Assembly: GCA_035937795.1 (NCBI GenBank)
Contig: DASZHO010000192.1
Span: forward strand, 1 to 50,646
Length of the DNA stretch: 50,646 bases
Reading direction: 5' to 3'
Source: JAMQPK01 sp035937795
GTDB lineage: Bacteria > Acidobacteriota > Vicinamibacteria > Vicinamibacterales > JAMQPK01
A program made the translations under genes and the position numbers. The stretch's first letter is position 1; the number at the start of each line of letters is the position of its first letter. Shown piece by piece: positions 24,135-32,795 of the stretch. Under the pieces are notes generated by a model. It worked only from the letters and a program-made list of their open reading frames with translations. It searched no databases and had not been told where the DNA came from.

Positions 24135-25523
24135 ATGGGATTCAGACCTGCGTTGATAACGGCGTTCGGCGTCGTGATGGCGGCGACTCTCTGGGCGCAG
24201 GGCGGTCCTGCGGCTCCCCCGGCGCCGTGGCGAGGGGCGGGCGCGACACCCTGCGTCGGGTCCGATGGCGGAATCCATGTTTGTTCCCCGGCCTTGCGCG
24301 TCACGGCGATCCGCGCCGGCCGTCTGCTCGACACCAGGAACGGCCAGACGCTGGTCAGGCAGATAGTGTTGACCAGCGGCGAGCGGATCACCGACGTGGG
24401 CCCCGAGTCGCAGGTGAAGATTCCGGCCGGCGCGCAGGTGATCGACCTCGGCCAGATGACGGTGCTGCCCGGCTTGATAGACGCGCACACGCACATGTTC
24501 AACACGCGCGGGCCGAAAGGCACGACAGAAAGCTCGATGCTTATCGCCGTCCAGAACGTGCAAAACGATTTGCGCGCGGGATTCACCGCGGCACGCGACA
24601 TGAGCTCCCACGGCAACGGATATGGCGATGTCGACGTCCGGGACGCGATCAACGAAGGGCGCTTCGACGGACCGCGGTTCAGGGTATCGACCTTGGGGAT
24701 CGTATGGGGCCAGGATCCGGGCGCGAGCAGAGGCCCGAGACCGCAACCGAATCCTCTGGCGAGCACGATCGTTCACGATGCGGAGGAGGGACGCGCCGCG
24801 GTCCGCGAACAAATTCAGCACGGCGCGGATTGGATCAAGCTGTTCCCCGCGGGCGGGTACTCCTTCACGCCCGAGGGCAAGGACATCTACCAGGTGACGT
24901 ATCCGCTGCCGGTGCTTCAAGCGATCATCGACGAGACGCATCGACTGGGCAAGAAGGCCGGATGTCACGTATACGGCGGCGAGGGCCAGCGCAACGCCAT
25001 CGTCGCCGGCTGCGACACCATCGAGCATGGCTTCGGCCTGGATCGAGAACAGATCAACATGATGGCGCAGAAGGGGCTCTACTACGATCCAACGATCGTC
25101 CGGTATACCGAGCCCTACATGGACGACAACGACGCCAGGAGCACAGGCAGCAAATATCGAATCATCCCGATTTTCGAAAAGGCGGCGACGCTGGCGGCCG
25201 CCACCAAAGGCATCAAGGTCATGATGGGCAGCGGCGTCGACGGTTCGACGTTTGCGCACGGCAGCCAGGCCCTCGAGTTCGAGGCGCTGGTCAAACAGGC
25301 GCACCTTACGCCGATACGGGCGATCCAGGCGGGCACGACGGTCAACGCCGAAGTGCTCGGCTGGCAGAACGATCTGGGATCGCTCGACAAAGGCAAATAT
25401 GCCGACGTGATCGCAGTTTCAGGCGACCCGCTGGCTGACATCACCGAACTTCAGCGCGTGAAATTCGTCATGAAGGGCGGCAAGGTGATCAGAAACGATG
25501 TGACCGCAGCAGGCGCGAAGTAA
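24135..25523 (+). CDS. Secreted metal-dependent amidohydrolase
   Basis: The product is about 462 residues. It has a signal peptide (MGFRPALITAFGVVMAATLWAQ) and an amidohydrolase fold: GLIDAHTHMF (metal-binding His-x-His on strand 1), HGADWIKLFPAGGYSF (Lys at the strand-4 position), CHVYGGEG and DTIEHGFGLD (His ligands), GSGVDGSTFAHG (late Asp) and the C-terminal KYADVIAVSGDPLADI. Closest in style to imidazolonepropionase-like and Xaa-Pro dipeptidase-like amidohydrolases often found exported in Acidobacteriota. The substrate is unknown, perhaps a peptide or cyclic amide. The start is excellent: AGGAGG at 24122-24127 with 7 bases to the ATG. Confidence 0.92.
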   Translation: MGFRPALITAFGVVMAATLWAQGGPAAPPAPWRGAGATPCVGSDGGIHVCSPALRVTAIRAGRLLDTRNGQTLVRQIVLTSGERITDVGPESQVKIPAGAQVIDLGQMTVLPGLIDAHTHMFNTRGPKGTTESSMLIAVQNVQNDLRAGFTAARDMSSHGNGYGDVDVRDAINEGRFDGPRFRVSTLGIVWGQDPGASRGPRPQPNPLASTIVHDAEEGRAAVREQIQHGADWIKLFPAGGYSFTPEGKDIYQVTYPLPVLQAIIDETHRLGKKAGCHVYGGEGQRNAIVAGCDTIEHGFGLDREQINMMAQKGLYYDPTIVRYTEPYMDDNDARSTGSKYRIIPIFEKAATLAAATKGIKVMMGSGVDGSTFAHGSQALEFEALVKQAHLTPIRAIQAGTTVNAEVLGWQNDLGSLDKGKYADVIAVSGDPLADITELQRVKFVMKGGKVIRNDVTAAGAK

Positions 25524-25539
25524 AGGCGGCGGCGAGGCG

Positions 25540-26820
25540 TCAGGCGCGCGGGTGCGACATGCGCTGCTCGACCTGATCGACCTGCGCGCCGAGCGACTTC
25601 AGACGCTCGACGAGCTGCCCGTATCCGCGCTCGACGGTTTCGAGCGGGCTCAGCCGGCTCTGCCCTTCGGCCGCCAGCGCCGCGGCGATGAGCGCCATCC
25701 CCGATCGTAAATCCCGGCTGTCGAGCTTGCGCCCGCGCAGCTGGCTCGGCCCCGTCACGATGATGCGATGCGGATCGCACAGGAACAAATCGGCGCGCAT
25801 GCCGCTGAGCTGCTCGAGGGCGAACAGCCGCAATTCGTACATCCAGTCGTGGACCAGCGTCCGGCCTTCGGCCTGCGTGGCGAGAACCGTGATCAGGCTC
25901 ACGAAGTCGCTCGGGAAACTCGGCCACAATCCCGTCGTGATCCTCCCCGCAGCCACAGCCTTCGACGGTGCAATCCTGAGCAGCCCATCGTCGAATGTGC
26001 AATCCACGTTCATGCGCTTCAGCACGAAGGCGATGCCCTCCACATCTTCCGCGCGGGCGCCGCGCACTTCGACTTCCCCCCGGGTCACGGCCGCCACCAC
26101 CGCCCAGCTCCCCGCTTCGATGTAGTCCCCATTCAGATGGTGCGTCGCGCCGCGCGGACGCGGATTCCCCTGCACGCGAATCGTCGACGTTCCCCCGCCG
26201 GTGACGCCGACACCCATGCTCTTGAGAAATTCGCAGACCTCGACCACGTGCGGCTCGGTGGCCGCGTGGCGGATCTCGGTGAGGCCGTCGATTCTCGCCG
26301 CAGCCAGCAGAGCCGTTTCGGTGCCGGTCACCGACGCCTCGTCGAGATAAAACGATGCCGGTCGAAGCCCATCCGGTGTGTCGAGGGCGTGTCCGGAAGA
26401 CGGGAGCACGCGCGCACCGAGGGCGACAAGGGCGTCGACGTGCGTGCCGATGGTGCGCCGGGCCGGAAAGTCGCCCCCGGGCATGCCCAGAATGGCGCGT
26501 CCGCTTCGCGCGAGGAGAGGGCCGAGCAGCAGGACCGAGCCGCGCAGCTTCCCCACCAGCGCGCTGTCGGGTTCGGAGTTCGTGATGTTCCTGCATCGAA
26601 CGCGAAGCGTGTTGGTTCCAACGCCGTCGATCTCGGCGCCGACCTCTTTCAGGAGCCTGGCCATCACGTCGACGTCACCGATGCGGGGCATGTTCGTGAG
26701 CAGGCATTCATCGGAAGTCAACAGGCAAGCGGCCAGCAGGGGTAGCGCCGCATTCTTGTTGCCCTCGACGGTGATGCGGCCCGACAGGCGGTGGCCCCCC
26801 TCGATCAACAGCGTCGACAT
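25540..26820 (-). CDS. murA: UDP-N-acetylglucosamine 1-carboxyvinyltransferase, Asp-type active site
   Basis: The 426-residue product has the EPT fold, with the catalytic Lys in GNKNAALP (Lys22), RGSVLLLGPLLAR, the late FPSDF (equivalent to E. coli Asp305) and GMALIAAALAAEG. MurA adds enolpyruvate from PEP to UDP-GlcNAc, the first committed step of peptidoglycan synthesis, in the cytoplasm. In the active-site loop MPGGDFPARRTIGTH, Asp117 replaces the Cys (E. coli Cys115) that fosfomycin alkylates; the Arg five residues on is kept. Asp at this position is known in mycobacteria and chlamydiae and confers fosfomycin resistance. It is the last gene of the seven-gene minus-strand operon, 19 bases after murB. 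Confidence 0.95.
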   Translation of the reverse strand: MSTLLIEGGHRLSGRITVEGNKNAALPLLAACLLTSDECLLTNMPRIGDVDVMARLLKEVGAEIDGVGTNTLRVRCRNITNSEPDSALVGKLRGSVLLLGPLLARSGRAILGMPGGDFPARRTIGTHVDALVALGARVLPSSGHALDTPDGLRPASFYLDEASVTGTETALLAAARIDGLTEIRHAATEPHVVEVCEFLKSMGVGVTGGGTSTIRVQGNPRPRGATHHLNGDYIEAGSWAVVAAVTRGEVEVRGARAEDVEGIAFVLKRMNVDCTFDDGLLRIAPSKAVAAGRITTGLWPSFPSDFVSLITVLATQAEGRTLVHDWMYELRLFALEQLSGMRADLFLCDPHRIIVTGPSQLRGRKLDSRDLRSGMALIAAALAAEGQSRLSPLETVERGYGQLVERLKSLGAQVDQVEQRMSHPRA

Positions 26821-26839
26821 GATGAGCTCACAGCGTACA

Positions 26840-27781
26840 TCATTGCGACGGACCGCCGAAATCGCCGAGGTAGACGATTTCCTCGCGAAGATCGACGCCG
26901 AACTTCTCGCGCACGCGCGAGCGGCACAGATCGATCAGCCTGCGAATGTCGGCCGCCGTGGCGCGGCCCTCGTTCACGATGAAATTGGCGTGCGCCGTCG
27001 AGACGCGTGCGCCTCCGCACGCCGTCCCTTTGAGGCCGGCGCGATCGACGAGCGCACCGGCGGATGCGGGGAGTCCGGGGGGCACCTCCGCCGCGCCGGG
27101 ATTCTGAAAGATGCATCCGGCGCTCGGCGACTCGAGCGGCTGCGTCTTTTTGCGATACGCCAGCGACTGCCTGGCCACTTCGCGAAGCGCGCCCGCCTCG
27201 CCCGTCGAAACGCTGAACACCGCCGACAGCACGACCTCGCCGGTTCGCTGCAACCGGCTTCGGTCGTATCCGAACTCCATCTCGGCTCGAGGAAGGTCGC
27301 GCGTGCTGCCGGTCCGATCGGCGAGACGGACGGAGTTGACGAGGCTGCCAATCAGGCGGCCGCCAAAATGCGCATTGCCGAAGATGGCGCCGCCCACGGT
27401 GCCCGGCGTGCCGGCCCATGATTCGAGGCCGGCAACTCCGTGATTGATGGTCCACCGCACCAGCCCGTTAATCGTCATCGGCGCATCGACGCGAATTTCG
27501 GCGGGTCCGAGCTGCTCGACACGTCCGCCTCTGGGCCGAATCACGAGGCCACGAATGCCCTTGTCGCCGACGAGCACGTTCGACCCGCCGCCCAGAATGG
27601 TCACCGTCACCGAAGCACTGTGCGCACACCGGAGCGCATCCAGCAGCTCGTCGGCGCCGGTGGTTTCGACAAGCCACTCTGCGGGCCCGCCGACTTTGAA
27701 TGTGGTGCATGGGGCCAGCGGCGCTTGCGGGCGAACGCGCGCCGCGCCAAAACGCCTGCGAAGGCACTCCTCGAATGTCAC
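26840..27781 (-). CDS. murB: UDP-N-acetylenolpyruvoylglucosamine reductase
   Basis: The product is about 313 residues. The FAD-binding domain shows ILGGGSNVLVGDKGIRGLVI and GTPGTVGGAIFGNAHFGG. The C-terminal domain has SAGCIFQNPG, where Cys stands in place of the proton-donor Ser used by E. coli MurB (a known alternative), and VSTAHANFIVNEGRATAADI. It lacks the E. coli-type Tyr-loop insertion, so type II. It reduces the enolpyruvyl product of MurA to UDP-MurNAc using NADPH. The start GTG 27781 overlaps the stop of pxpC as GTGA; upstream in-frame codons would add an odd Arg-rich leader. murB and murA thus follow each other in pathway order reversed. Confidence 0.95.
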   Translation of the reverse strand: MTFEECLRRRFGAARVRPQAPLAPCTTFKVGGPAEWLVETTGADELLDALRCAHSASVTVTILGGGSNVLVGDKGIRGLVIRPRGGRVEQLGPAEIRVDAPMTINGLVRWTINHGVAGLESWAGTPGTVGGAIFGNAHFGGRLIGSLVNSVRLADRTGSTRDLPRAEMEFGYDRSRLQRTGEVVLSAVFSVSTGEAGALREVARQSLAYRKKTQPLESPSAGCIFQNPGAAEVPPGLPASAGALVDRAGLKGTACGGARVSTAHANFIVNEGRATAADIRRLIDLCRSRVREKFGVDLREEIVYLGDFGGPSQ

Positions 27782-28680
27782 CAGGCGCCTCCACCGAGCG
27801 CTCGCAATCGATCGCGCAACGCCGACTCGGCCGCTTCGAACGAACACACGGCGAACTCGACCCAATCGCCGGGCGCGAGCTGACCCGCCAGAGGCAAATC
27901 CGCCGTGATCACCGCCGCAACAACCGGATAGCCGCCCACCGTTGCATGATCCGCCATCAGCAGGATCGGCTGACCGCCGGGAGGAACTTGAATGGCTCCC
28001 GTCGGCACTGCGCTGGATATCATCTCGGATCGGACGGCCGTCGAGACCGGCGGCCCCTCGAGACGATATCCCATGCGATCCGATCGCGTGGAAATGACGT
28101 AGCGCTTCCGCGCAAGCCGGTCGCCGCCGGCGCCGGCAATCACGCGCAGTCTTGCTCCCGCCTGCGGCAGCGGAAGAGCTCGAAAGGCCTTTTGTCCTCC
28201 CGGACCCTTTTGCGCGGCAATCGGCACCACGTCGCCGGCGCGCAGCGCGCGGCCTTCAAAGCCCCCCAGCGCGCTCACGATGTGCGTCGAACGGCTGTTC
28301 AGCACCTTCGGCACGTCGATGCCGCCGCTCACGGCGACATAGGCTCGAGCTCCGCCCATGCGCTCGCCAAATCGGAGGCAGGATCCGGGCCACGCCTCAA
28401 CCCCGGCGTTCATTGGAACAGCGGCGTCGTCGAGCATCAGCTTGAATTCCGCGCCGGCCACAACAAAGCGCGCCGGTGAATCGAATTCGATCTGAGGTCC
28501 AAGCAGCGTCACCTCGAGGGTGGCGGCATCGTCCTCGTTTCCGGCGAGCATGTTGGCCAGCCGATGGGAGTAGCCATCCATCGCGCCCGACACGGGAACG
28601 CCGCGCGATTGAAACCCCCATCGGCCGAAATCCTGAACGGTCGTCAGAAGGCCAGGCCTCACTATTTTCAGCGCAGCCAT
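27778..28680 (-). CDS. pxpC: 5-oxoprolinase subunit C / biotin-dependent carboxyltransferase family
   Basis: The 300-residue product matches PxpC/KipA: KIVRPGLLTTVQDFGRWGFQSRGVPVSGAMD at the N-terminus, ANMLAGNEDDAATLEVTLLGP, GGIDVPKVLNSRSTH and IQVPPGGQPILLMADHATVGGYPVVAAV near the C-terminus. With PxpA and PxpB it hydrolyses 5-oxoproline to glutamate using ATP. It starts 2 bases after the pxpB stop and its own stop overlaps the murB start (GTGA). PxpA is not present in the window, so the complete enzyme would need it elsewhere. Confidence 0.9.
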   Translation of the reverse strand: MAALKIVRPGLLTTVQDFGRWGFQSRGVPVSGAMDGYSHRLANMLAGNEDDAATLEVTLLGPQIEFDSPARFVVAGAEFKLMLDDAAVPMNAGVEAWPGSCLRFGERMGGARAYVAVSGGIDVPKVLNSRSTHIVSALGGFEGRALRAGDVVPIAAQKGPGGQKAFRALPLPQAGARLRVIAGAGGDRLARKRYVISTRSDRMGYRLEGPPVSTAVRSEMISSAVPTGAIQVPPGGQPILLMADHATVGGYPVVAAVITADLPLAGQLAPGDWVEFAVCSFEAAESALRDRLRALGGGAW

Positions 28681-28682
28681 GT

Positions 28683-29333
28683 TCACGCCGCGACAAACTT
28701 GACCCGCTGACCGGGCTTGAAGAGGAAAGGCTCCGGAGCGGCCGCATCGAAGGTTTTGAGTCCAGTTCGCCCGATAATCCGCCAGCCTCCCGGAGTGTCG
28801 CAGGGATAAATTCCAGTCTGCCGGCCGGCAACGCCGACCGATCCCGCTTGAACCCGCATCCGAGGCGTATCGAGACGCGGCATCGCGATGCGGCCGTCGA
28901 CCGACGCCAGGTACGCGAATCCGGGCAAGAAGCCCAGCATGTAGACCCGATATACGACCGAGCTGTGGAGCTTGACTACGTCGTCTTCCGAACACCGCGC
29001 AAAGTCGGCGACCGCCGGCAGGTCCGGTCCCGACACGCCTCCATACCGGACCGGAATCTCCAGGAGCGGCCCATCGTATTCCGGAGCATTCGCCGGAACG
29101 GCCGCCAGCAGTTCGAGCTCGCTCGCAAGCGACCGGCGATCCAGCATGAGCGGATCGAAATATACCGCCACCGTGTTGTAGGCTGGCACGACTTCCCGGA
29201 TACCGGGACGCGCTTCGAGCTCGACGGCGCCGGCCAGCGCCACGCACCGCGCGTTTATCGCCGGATCGATCTTCTCTTCGAACACCACCGACAGGCACGC
29301 ATCGCCCAACGGAAGGACCCGGAAATCGCTCAT
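28683..29333 (-). CDS. pxpB: 5-oxoprolinase subunit B / allophanate hydrolase subunit 1 family
   Basis: The 216-residue product matches PxpB/KipI: VLPLGDACLSVVFEEKIDP, EVVPAYNTVAVYFDP, LEIPVRYGGVSGPDLPAVADF, VYMLGFLPGFAYLASVD and QTGIYPCDTPGGWRIIGRT are all signature blocks. It forms the ATP-dependent 5-oxoprolinase with PxpA and PxpC. The ATG overlaps the stop of mpl (ATGA), and pxpC follows by 2 bases. Placement inside a muropeptide recycling operon is unusual; in many bacteria pxpA, pxpB and pxpC are together. Confidence 0.92.
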   Translation of the reverse strand: MSDFRVLPLGDACLSVVFEEKIDPAINARCVALAGAVELEARPGIREVVPAYNTVAVYFDPLMLDRRSLASELELLAAVPANAPEYDGPLLEIPVRYGGVSGPDLPAVADFARCSEDDVVKLHSSVVYRVYMLGFLPGFAYLASVDGRIAMPRLDTPRMRVQAGSVGVAGRQTGIYPCDTPGGWRIIGRTGLKTFDAAAPEPFLFKPGQRVKFVAA

Positions 29334-30727
29334 GTAGCGAGCGCCTGCAGCATTTTCTGGTGAATGCCGCCGAAGCCGCCGTTCGACATGAAGATGACGA
29401 GGTCTCCCTCGGTGTGCTCGCGCGCGATGGCGGCCACGATCTCGTCGAGCGAACCGGCGCTACGCGCGCGTTGACCTCCGCGCCGAAGATCGTCAACCAG
29501 CTGTTCGGCGGAGAGGCGCTCGCTTTCCGGAAGATTCGTGCGAAAGACCGGTGCGATGATCACCTCGTCGGCCGGACCGAACGCGCGGGCGAACTCCTGC
29601 TGGAACACGCGCCGGCTGGAAGAGGCAGATCGAGGCTCGAACACCGCCCAGATCCGGCGCCCCGGATTCGCCGCGCGTACGCCTGCAAGCGTTTCGGCGA
29701 TCGCCGTTGGATGGTGGGCGAAATCGTCGTACACCCTCACCCCGGCCGCCTCTCCGAGCACTTCGAGCCGGCGCTTCACACCCTTGAACCCGCCAAGCCC
29801 GGCCGTGATCGTGCCGGCAGAAATGCCGGCAGCGTTCGCGACGGCGACCGCCGCCAGGGCGTTTCGAACGTTGTGCGCCCCGAACAGCGGCAGCAGCACC
29901 GTCGCAAATCGCTCCCCGTCGTGAAAGATGGTGAAGGTCTGCCCTGCCGGGGACACCTGAACGTCGCCCGCCCGCCAATCGGCGTTTTCCGAGAACCCGA
30001 ACGATTCGACGCGGCTCAGCGCAAACTTCTTCATCGCCAGCGCATCGGCGCAGTCGGCGCCCAGCAGCGTGAGGCCGGAGCGCGGTACAAGATTCACAAG
30101 CCTCCGGAAGGCAAGCCGGATGGCGTCGAGGTCCGGGTAGATGTCGGCATGGTCGAATTCGATGTTGTTGATGACGGCGATGTCGGGCAGATATTTGAGA
30201 AACTTGGCGGTCTTGTCGAAGAATGCGCTGTCGTACTCATCGCCCTCGATGACGAAGTACCGGCCCTTTCCAAGCTGGTAGCTGGACCCATCGTCGCCCA
30301 GGTTGCGCGCGATCCCGCCGACAAGAATGCTCGGGTCCGCCCCACCGTGCATCAACAGCCACCCGGCGAGCGATGTCGTCGTCGTCTTGCCGTGCGTGCC
30401 GGCGATCACGATCGATCGTGCCCGCCACAAGAAATGGTCACGCACCACCTCCGGCAGCGAACTGTACCGAATCTTCCGATCGAGCACCGCTTCGAGCTCG
30501 GCGTTGCCGCGGGAAATGGCGTTGCCGACAACCACCAGGTCGATGTCGCCGGTGATGTGGCCGGCGTCGTAACCGGAGAGTGTCCCAATCATCTCCGATT
30601 CCAGAAACGCGCTCATCGGCGGATAGACGTGCTCATCGGAACCCTGCACATCGTGGCCGTTTCGTTTGAGGAGCGCGGCCAGGGTGGCCATCGCGGTCCC
30701 GCAGATGCCGATGAGATGAATCTTCAC
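29330..30727 (-). CDS. mpl: UDP-N-acetylmuramate:L-alanyl-gamma-D-glutamyl-meso-diaminopimelate ligase
   Basis: The 465-residue product is a Mur ligase of the Mpl type: an N-terminal IHLIGICGTAMATLAALLKRNGHDVQGSD, P-loop IVIAGTHGKTTTTSL (about residue 106-120), FFVIEGDEYDSAFFD, INNIEFDHADIYPD and DDFAHHPTAI, then GRRIWAVFEPRSASSSRRVFQ, the Mpl-type C-terminal signature. It attaches recycled tripeptide from old cell wall to UDP-MurNAc, bypassing MurC-E. It overlaps ldcA upstream (ATGA) and pxpB downstream (ATGA). Since its substrate is tripeptide, it implies meso-diaminopimelate in the wall. Confidence 0.95.
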   Translation of the reverse strand: MKIHLIGICGTAMATLAALLKRNGHDVQGSDEHVYPPMSAFLESEMIGTLSGYDAGHITGDIDLVVVGNAISRGNAELEAVLDRKIRYSSLPEVVRDHFLWRARSIVIAGTHGKTTTTSLAGWLLMHGGADPSILVGGIARNLGDDGSSYQLGKGRYFVIEGDEYDSAFFDKTAKFLKYLPDIAVINNIEFDHADIYPDLDAIRLAFRRLVNLVPRSGLTLLGADCADALAMKKFALSRVESFGFSENADWRAGDVQVSPAGQTFTIFHDGERFATVLLPLFGAHNVRNALAAVAVANAAGISAGTITAGLGGFKGVKRRLEVLGEAAGVRVYDDFAHHPTAIAETLAGVRAANPGRRIWAVFEPRSASSSRRVFQQEFARAFGPADEVIIAPVFRTNLPESERLSAEQLVDDLRRGGQRARSAGSLDEIVAAIAREHTEGDLVIFMSNGGFGGIHQKMLQALAT

Positions 30728-31653
30728 GCCACTCCCGTCTCTTCTATCACCAGTCTTGGTGCGCCGGTCGCGACGACGCGGGCCTGGACGCCAAAGGGAA
30801 GCGTGATCGATGGACCTGCGGTGTGACCTGACGGGAATCCGAAGATCACCGGACCCTGGAAATCCTTGAAGAGCTCGGCCAGCGTTCCCCGCGCCAGCGG
30901 CCCGCCCTGGGGCTCGTCACAGCCGACGAACTGACCGAGCACCACCGCGGAAGCCAGCGCCAGGATGCCGGCAAAGCGCAGCTGCGTGAGCATTCGATCG
31001 AGACGATACGGCCGTTCGCTCACGTCTTCGAGAAACAGCACGTGCCCCCTAGGGGGCGCGAACGCGTACGGCGTCCCAAGGGACGCGACGAGCTGCGCCA
31101 GCGTGCCGCCCACGAGAACACCCTCCGCTTCGCCTTGTTTGAAGCTTTCCAGCCCGGGAGGCATCAATTCCCCGAGCGGGTCGACCGACGTCAGGGCGCG
31201 CACGAAGGTCTCGCGATCGTAGCCGGCCGGGCCGTTTCCAAGGCGCCGATCGAGCATCGGGCCGTGGAACGACACGATGCCGCAGCCGATGGTCAAATGC
31301 GTGAGCACCGAGGTGAGATCGCTGTAACCGACGAAGGCTTTCGGATCGCGGCGGAGGACGTCGGCGCTCAGATACGGGAGCAGATGCACGCTTCCGTACC
31401 CGCCGCGCACCGCCACGATGGCGCGAACGTCAGGGTCGCGCCAGGCATTCAGAAACGCGGCCGCCCGTACGCTGCCTTCTCCGGCCACGTAGTGGCCGCG
31501 GGCAAACACGCTCTCCTCGAAGACAGGCTCGAATCCCAGGTTCCGCAGCTCGACGAGCCCCCGGTCGAATTCCTCGCGGGGAAACCCGCTGGCGGGCGCC
31601 ACCACCGCCACCTTGTCGCCTGGCCGCAGGCGGCGTGGCTTCAGCATCCGCAT
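30724..31653 (-). CDS. ldcA: LD-carboxypeptidase, peptidase S66 family
   Basis: The product is about 309 residues: RLRPGDKVAVVAPASGFPREEFDRG, AFLNAWRDPDVRAIVAVRGGYGSVHLLPYL with the glycine-rich loop, FVGYSDLTSVLTHL (the nucleophile Ser sits in the loop of the first domain), and a C-terminal domain with LFLEDVSERPYRLDRMLTQL (Glu of the triad) and FPSGHTAGPSITLPFG (His). LdcA removes terminal D-Ala from recycled tetrapeptide so that Mpl can use the tripeptide. The ATG 31653 overlaps the nagZ stop as TGATG; its stop overlaps the mpl start. Confidence 0.92.
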   Translation of the reverse strand: MRMLKPRRLRPGDKVAVVAPASGFPREEFDRGLVELRNLGFEPVFEESVFARGHYVAGEGSVRAAAFLNAWRDPDVRAIVAVRGGYGSVHLLPYLSADVLRRDPKAFVGYSDLTSVLTHLTIGCGIVSFHGPMLDRRLGNGPAGYDRETFVRALTSVDPLGELMPPGLESFKQGEAEGVLVGGTLAQLVASLGTPYAFAPPRGHVLFLEDVSERPYRLDRMLTQLRFAGILALASAVVLGQFVGCDEPQGGPLARGTLAELFKDFQGPVIFGFPSGHTAGPSITLPFGVQARVVATGAPRLVIEETGVA

Positions 31654-32762
31654 CAGGCAAAGGCCGACATTTCGCCGGCCACGGCACGATGCGCGTCGCA
31701 TCCGATCACGGCGCGCAATTGAGACGGCGAGGGCGGCCGCCATTCGCGTCTGAATCTGTCCTTCGCCTGGATGTTTCGGGCCAGCGCCTCCTCCACGCGC
31801 TTCAACGGGAGACGCTCGCCTTCAACCGCGTGAATCAGGGCCTCGAGCGCCTGCCCCTGACTCTCGATATTGGCCGCTTTTGCGTGGGCCGCGCACATCA
31901 GCACCGCGTCGCACCCGGCGGCAATCGCCTCGACCGCCGCCTCGCCCGGCGAGTACCGATCGGCGATCGCCTTCATGTCCAGATCGTCGGAGACGACCAC
32001 GCCGCGGAATCCCAGCTCATCGCGCAGAATCTCCTTCACGATCCGCGGGGACAACGTGGCGGGCCGCTGGTCGTCTATCGCGGTGACAAGGACGTGCGCG
32101 GTCATGATGAACGCCACATTCGCCTCGATAGCGGCCTTGAACGGCAGAAATTCGACCGCTCGCAGCCGATCCGGCGGGTGCTCGACGATCGGGAGCTCGA
32201 GATGCGAATCGGCCGCCGTGTCGCCGTGGCCGGGAAAATGCTTGCCGCAGGCGGCGATGCCGGCGCGCTGCAGTTCTTCGATGATCGCGCGGCCAAGCGC
32301 CGCGACGGTTTCCGGCCGCTCGCCGAGCGCGCGGTCGCCGATGACCGGATTCTTCGGATTGGTGTGAATGTCGAGAACGGGGGCGTAGTCGAGCGAAATG
32401 CCGACGGCGGCCAGCTCAGCCGCCAGCGCGCCGGCGAACCTGGCGGCGAGCTTCGCATCTTCGCTGCGCCCCAGCACCGCCATCGGCGGCCATTCGGTGA
32501 ACGGCGAGCGGAGACGCGCGACGCGCCCGCCTTCCTGATCGACGGCTATCCACGCCGGGCGCTCCATGCCGAGGCTTCTCGCGTCGAACGACAGGCCCGC
32601 GACCTGCTCGGGCGATTCGATGTTGCCGAGACGCCCGAACAGCGTGACGCCGCCCAGATCGAACTCGCGCGCCAGCGATCGCAGCTCGGCAGGAACATCG
32701 ACACCGCTGAAGCTTCCGATCAGAAGCTGGCCGATCCGGCGGCGCAGCGGTTGCGGCGACAT
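31653..32762 (-). CDS. nagZ: Beta-N-acetylhexosaminidase (GH3)
   Basis: The 369-residue product has NagZ features: FDLGGVTLFGRLGNIESPEQVA, AWIAVDQEGGRVARL, SLDYAPVLDIHTNPKNPVIGDRALGE, ACGKHFPGHGDTAADSHLELP (the KH(F/S)xxH loop with the acid/base His) and GVVVSDDLDMKAI with the nucleophile Asp. It cleaves GlcNAc from anhydro-muropeptides in the cytoplasm. It is the first gene of the seven-gene run nagZ-ldcA-mpl-pxpB-pxpC-murB-murA. mntR lies 33 bases further up in the same direction, so readthrough from mntR is possible. Confidence 0.95.
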   Translation of the reverse strand: MSPQPLRRRIGQLLIGSFSGVDVPAELRSLAREFDLGGVTLFGRLGNIESPEQVAGLSFDARSLGMERPAWIAVDQEGGRVARLRSPFTEWPPMAVLGRSEDAKLAARFAGALAAELAAVGISLDYAPVLDIHTNPKNPVIGDRALGERPETVAALGRAIIEELQRAGIAACGKHFPGHGDTAADSHLELPIVEHPPDRLRAVEFLPFKAAIEANVAFIMTAHVLVTAIDDQRPATLSPRIVKEILRDELGFRGVVVSDDLDMKAIADRYSPGEAAVEAIAAGCDAVLMCAAHAKAANIESQGQALEALIHAVEGERLPLKRVEEALARNIQAKDRFRREWRPPSPSQLRAVIGCDAHRAVAGEMSAFA

Positions 32763-32795
32763 GTCCCGTTCATTATATGCACATGCGTCGGGACA

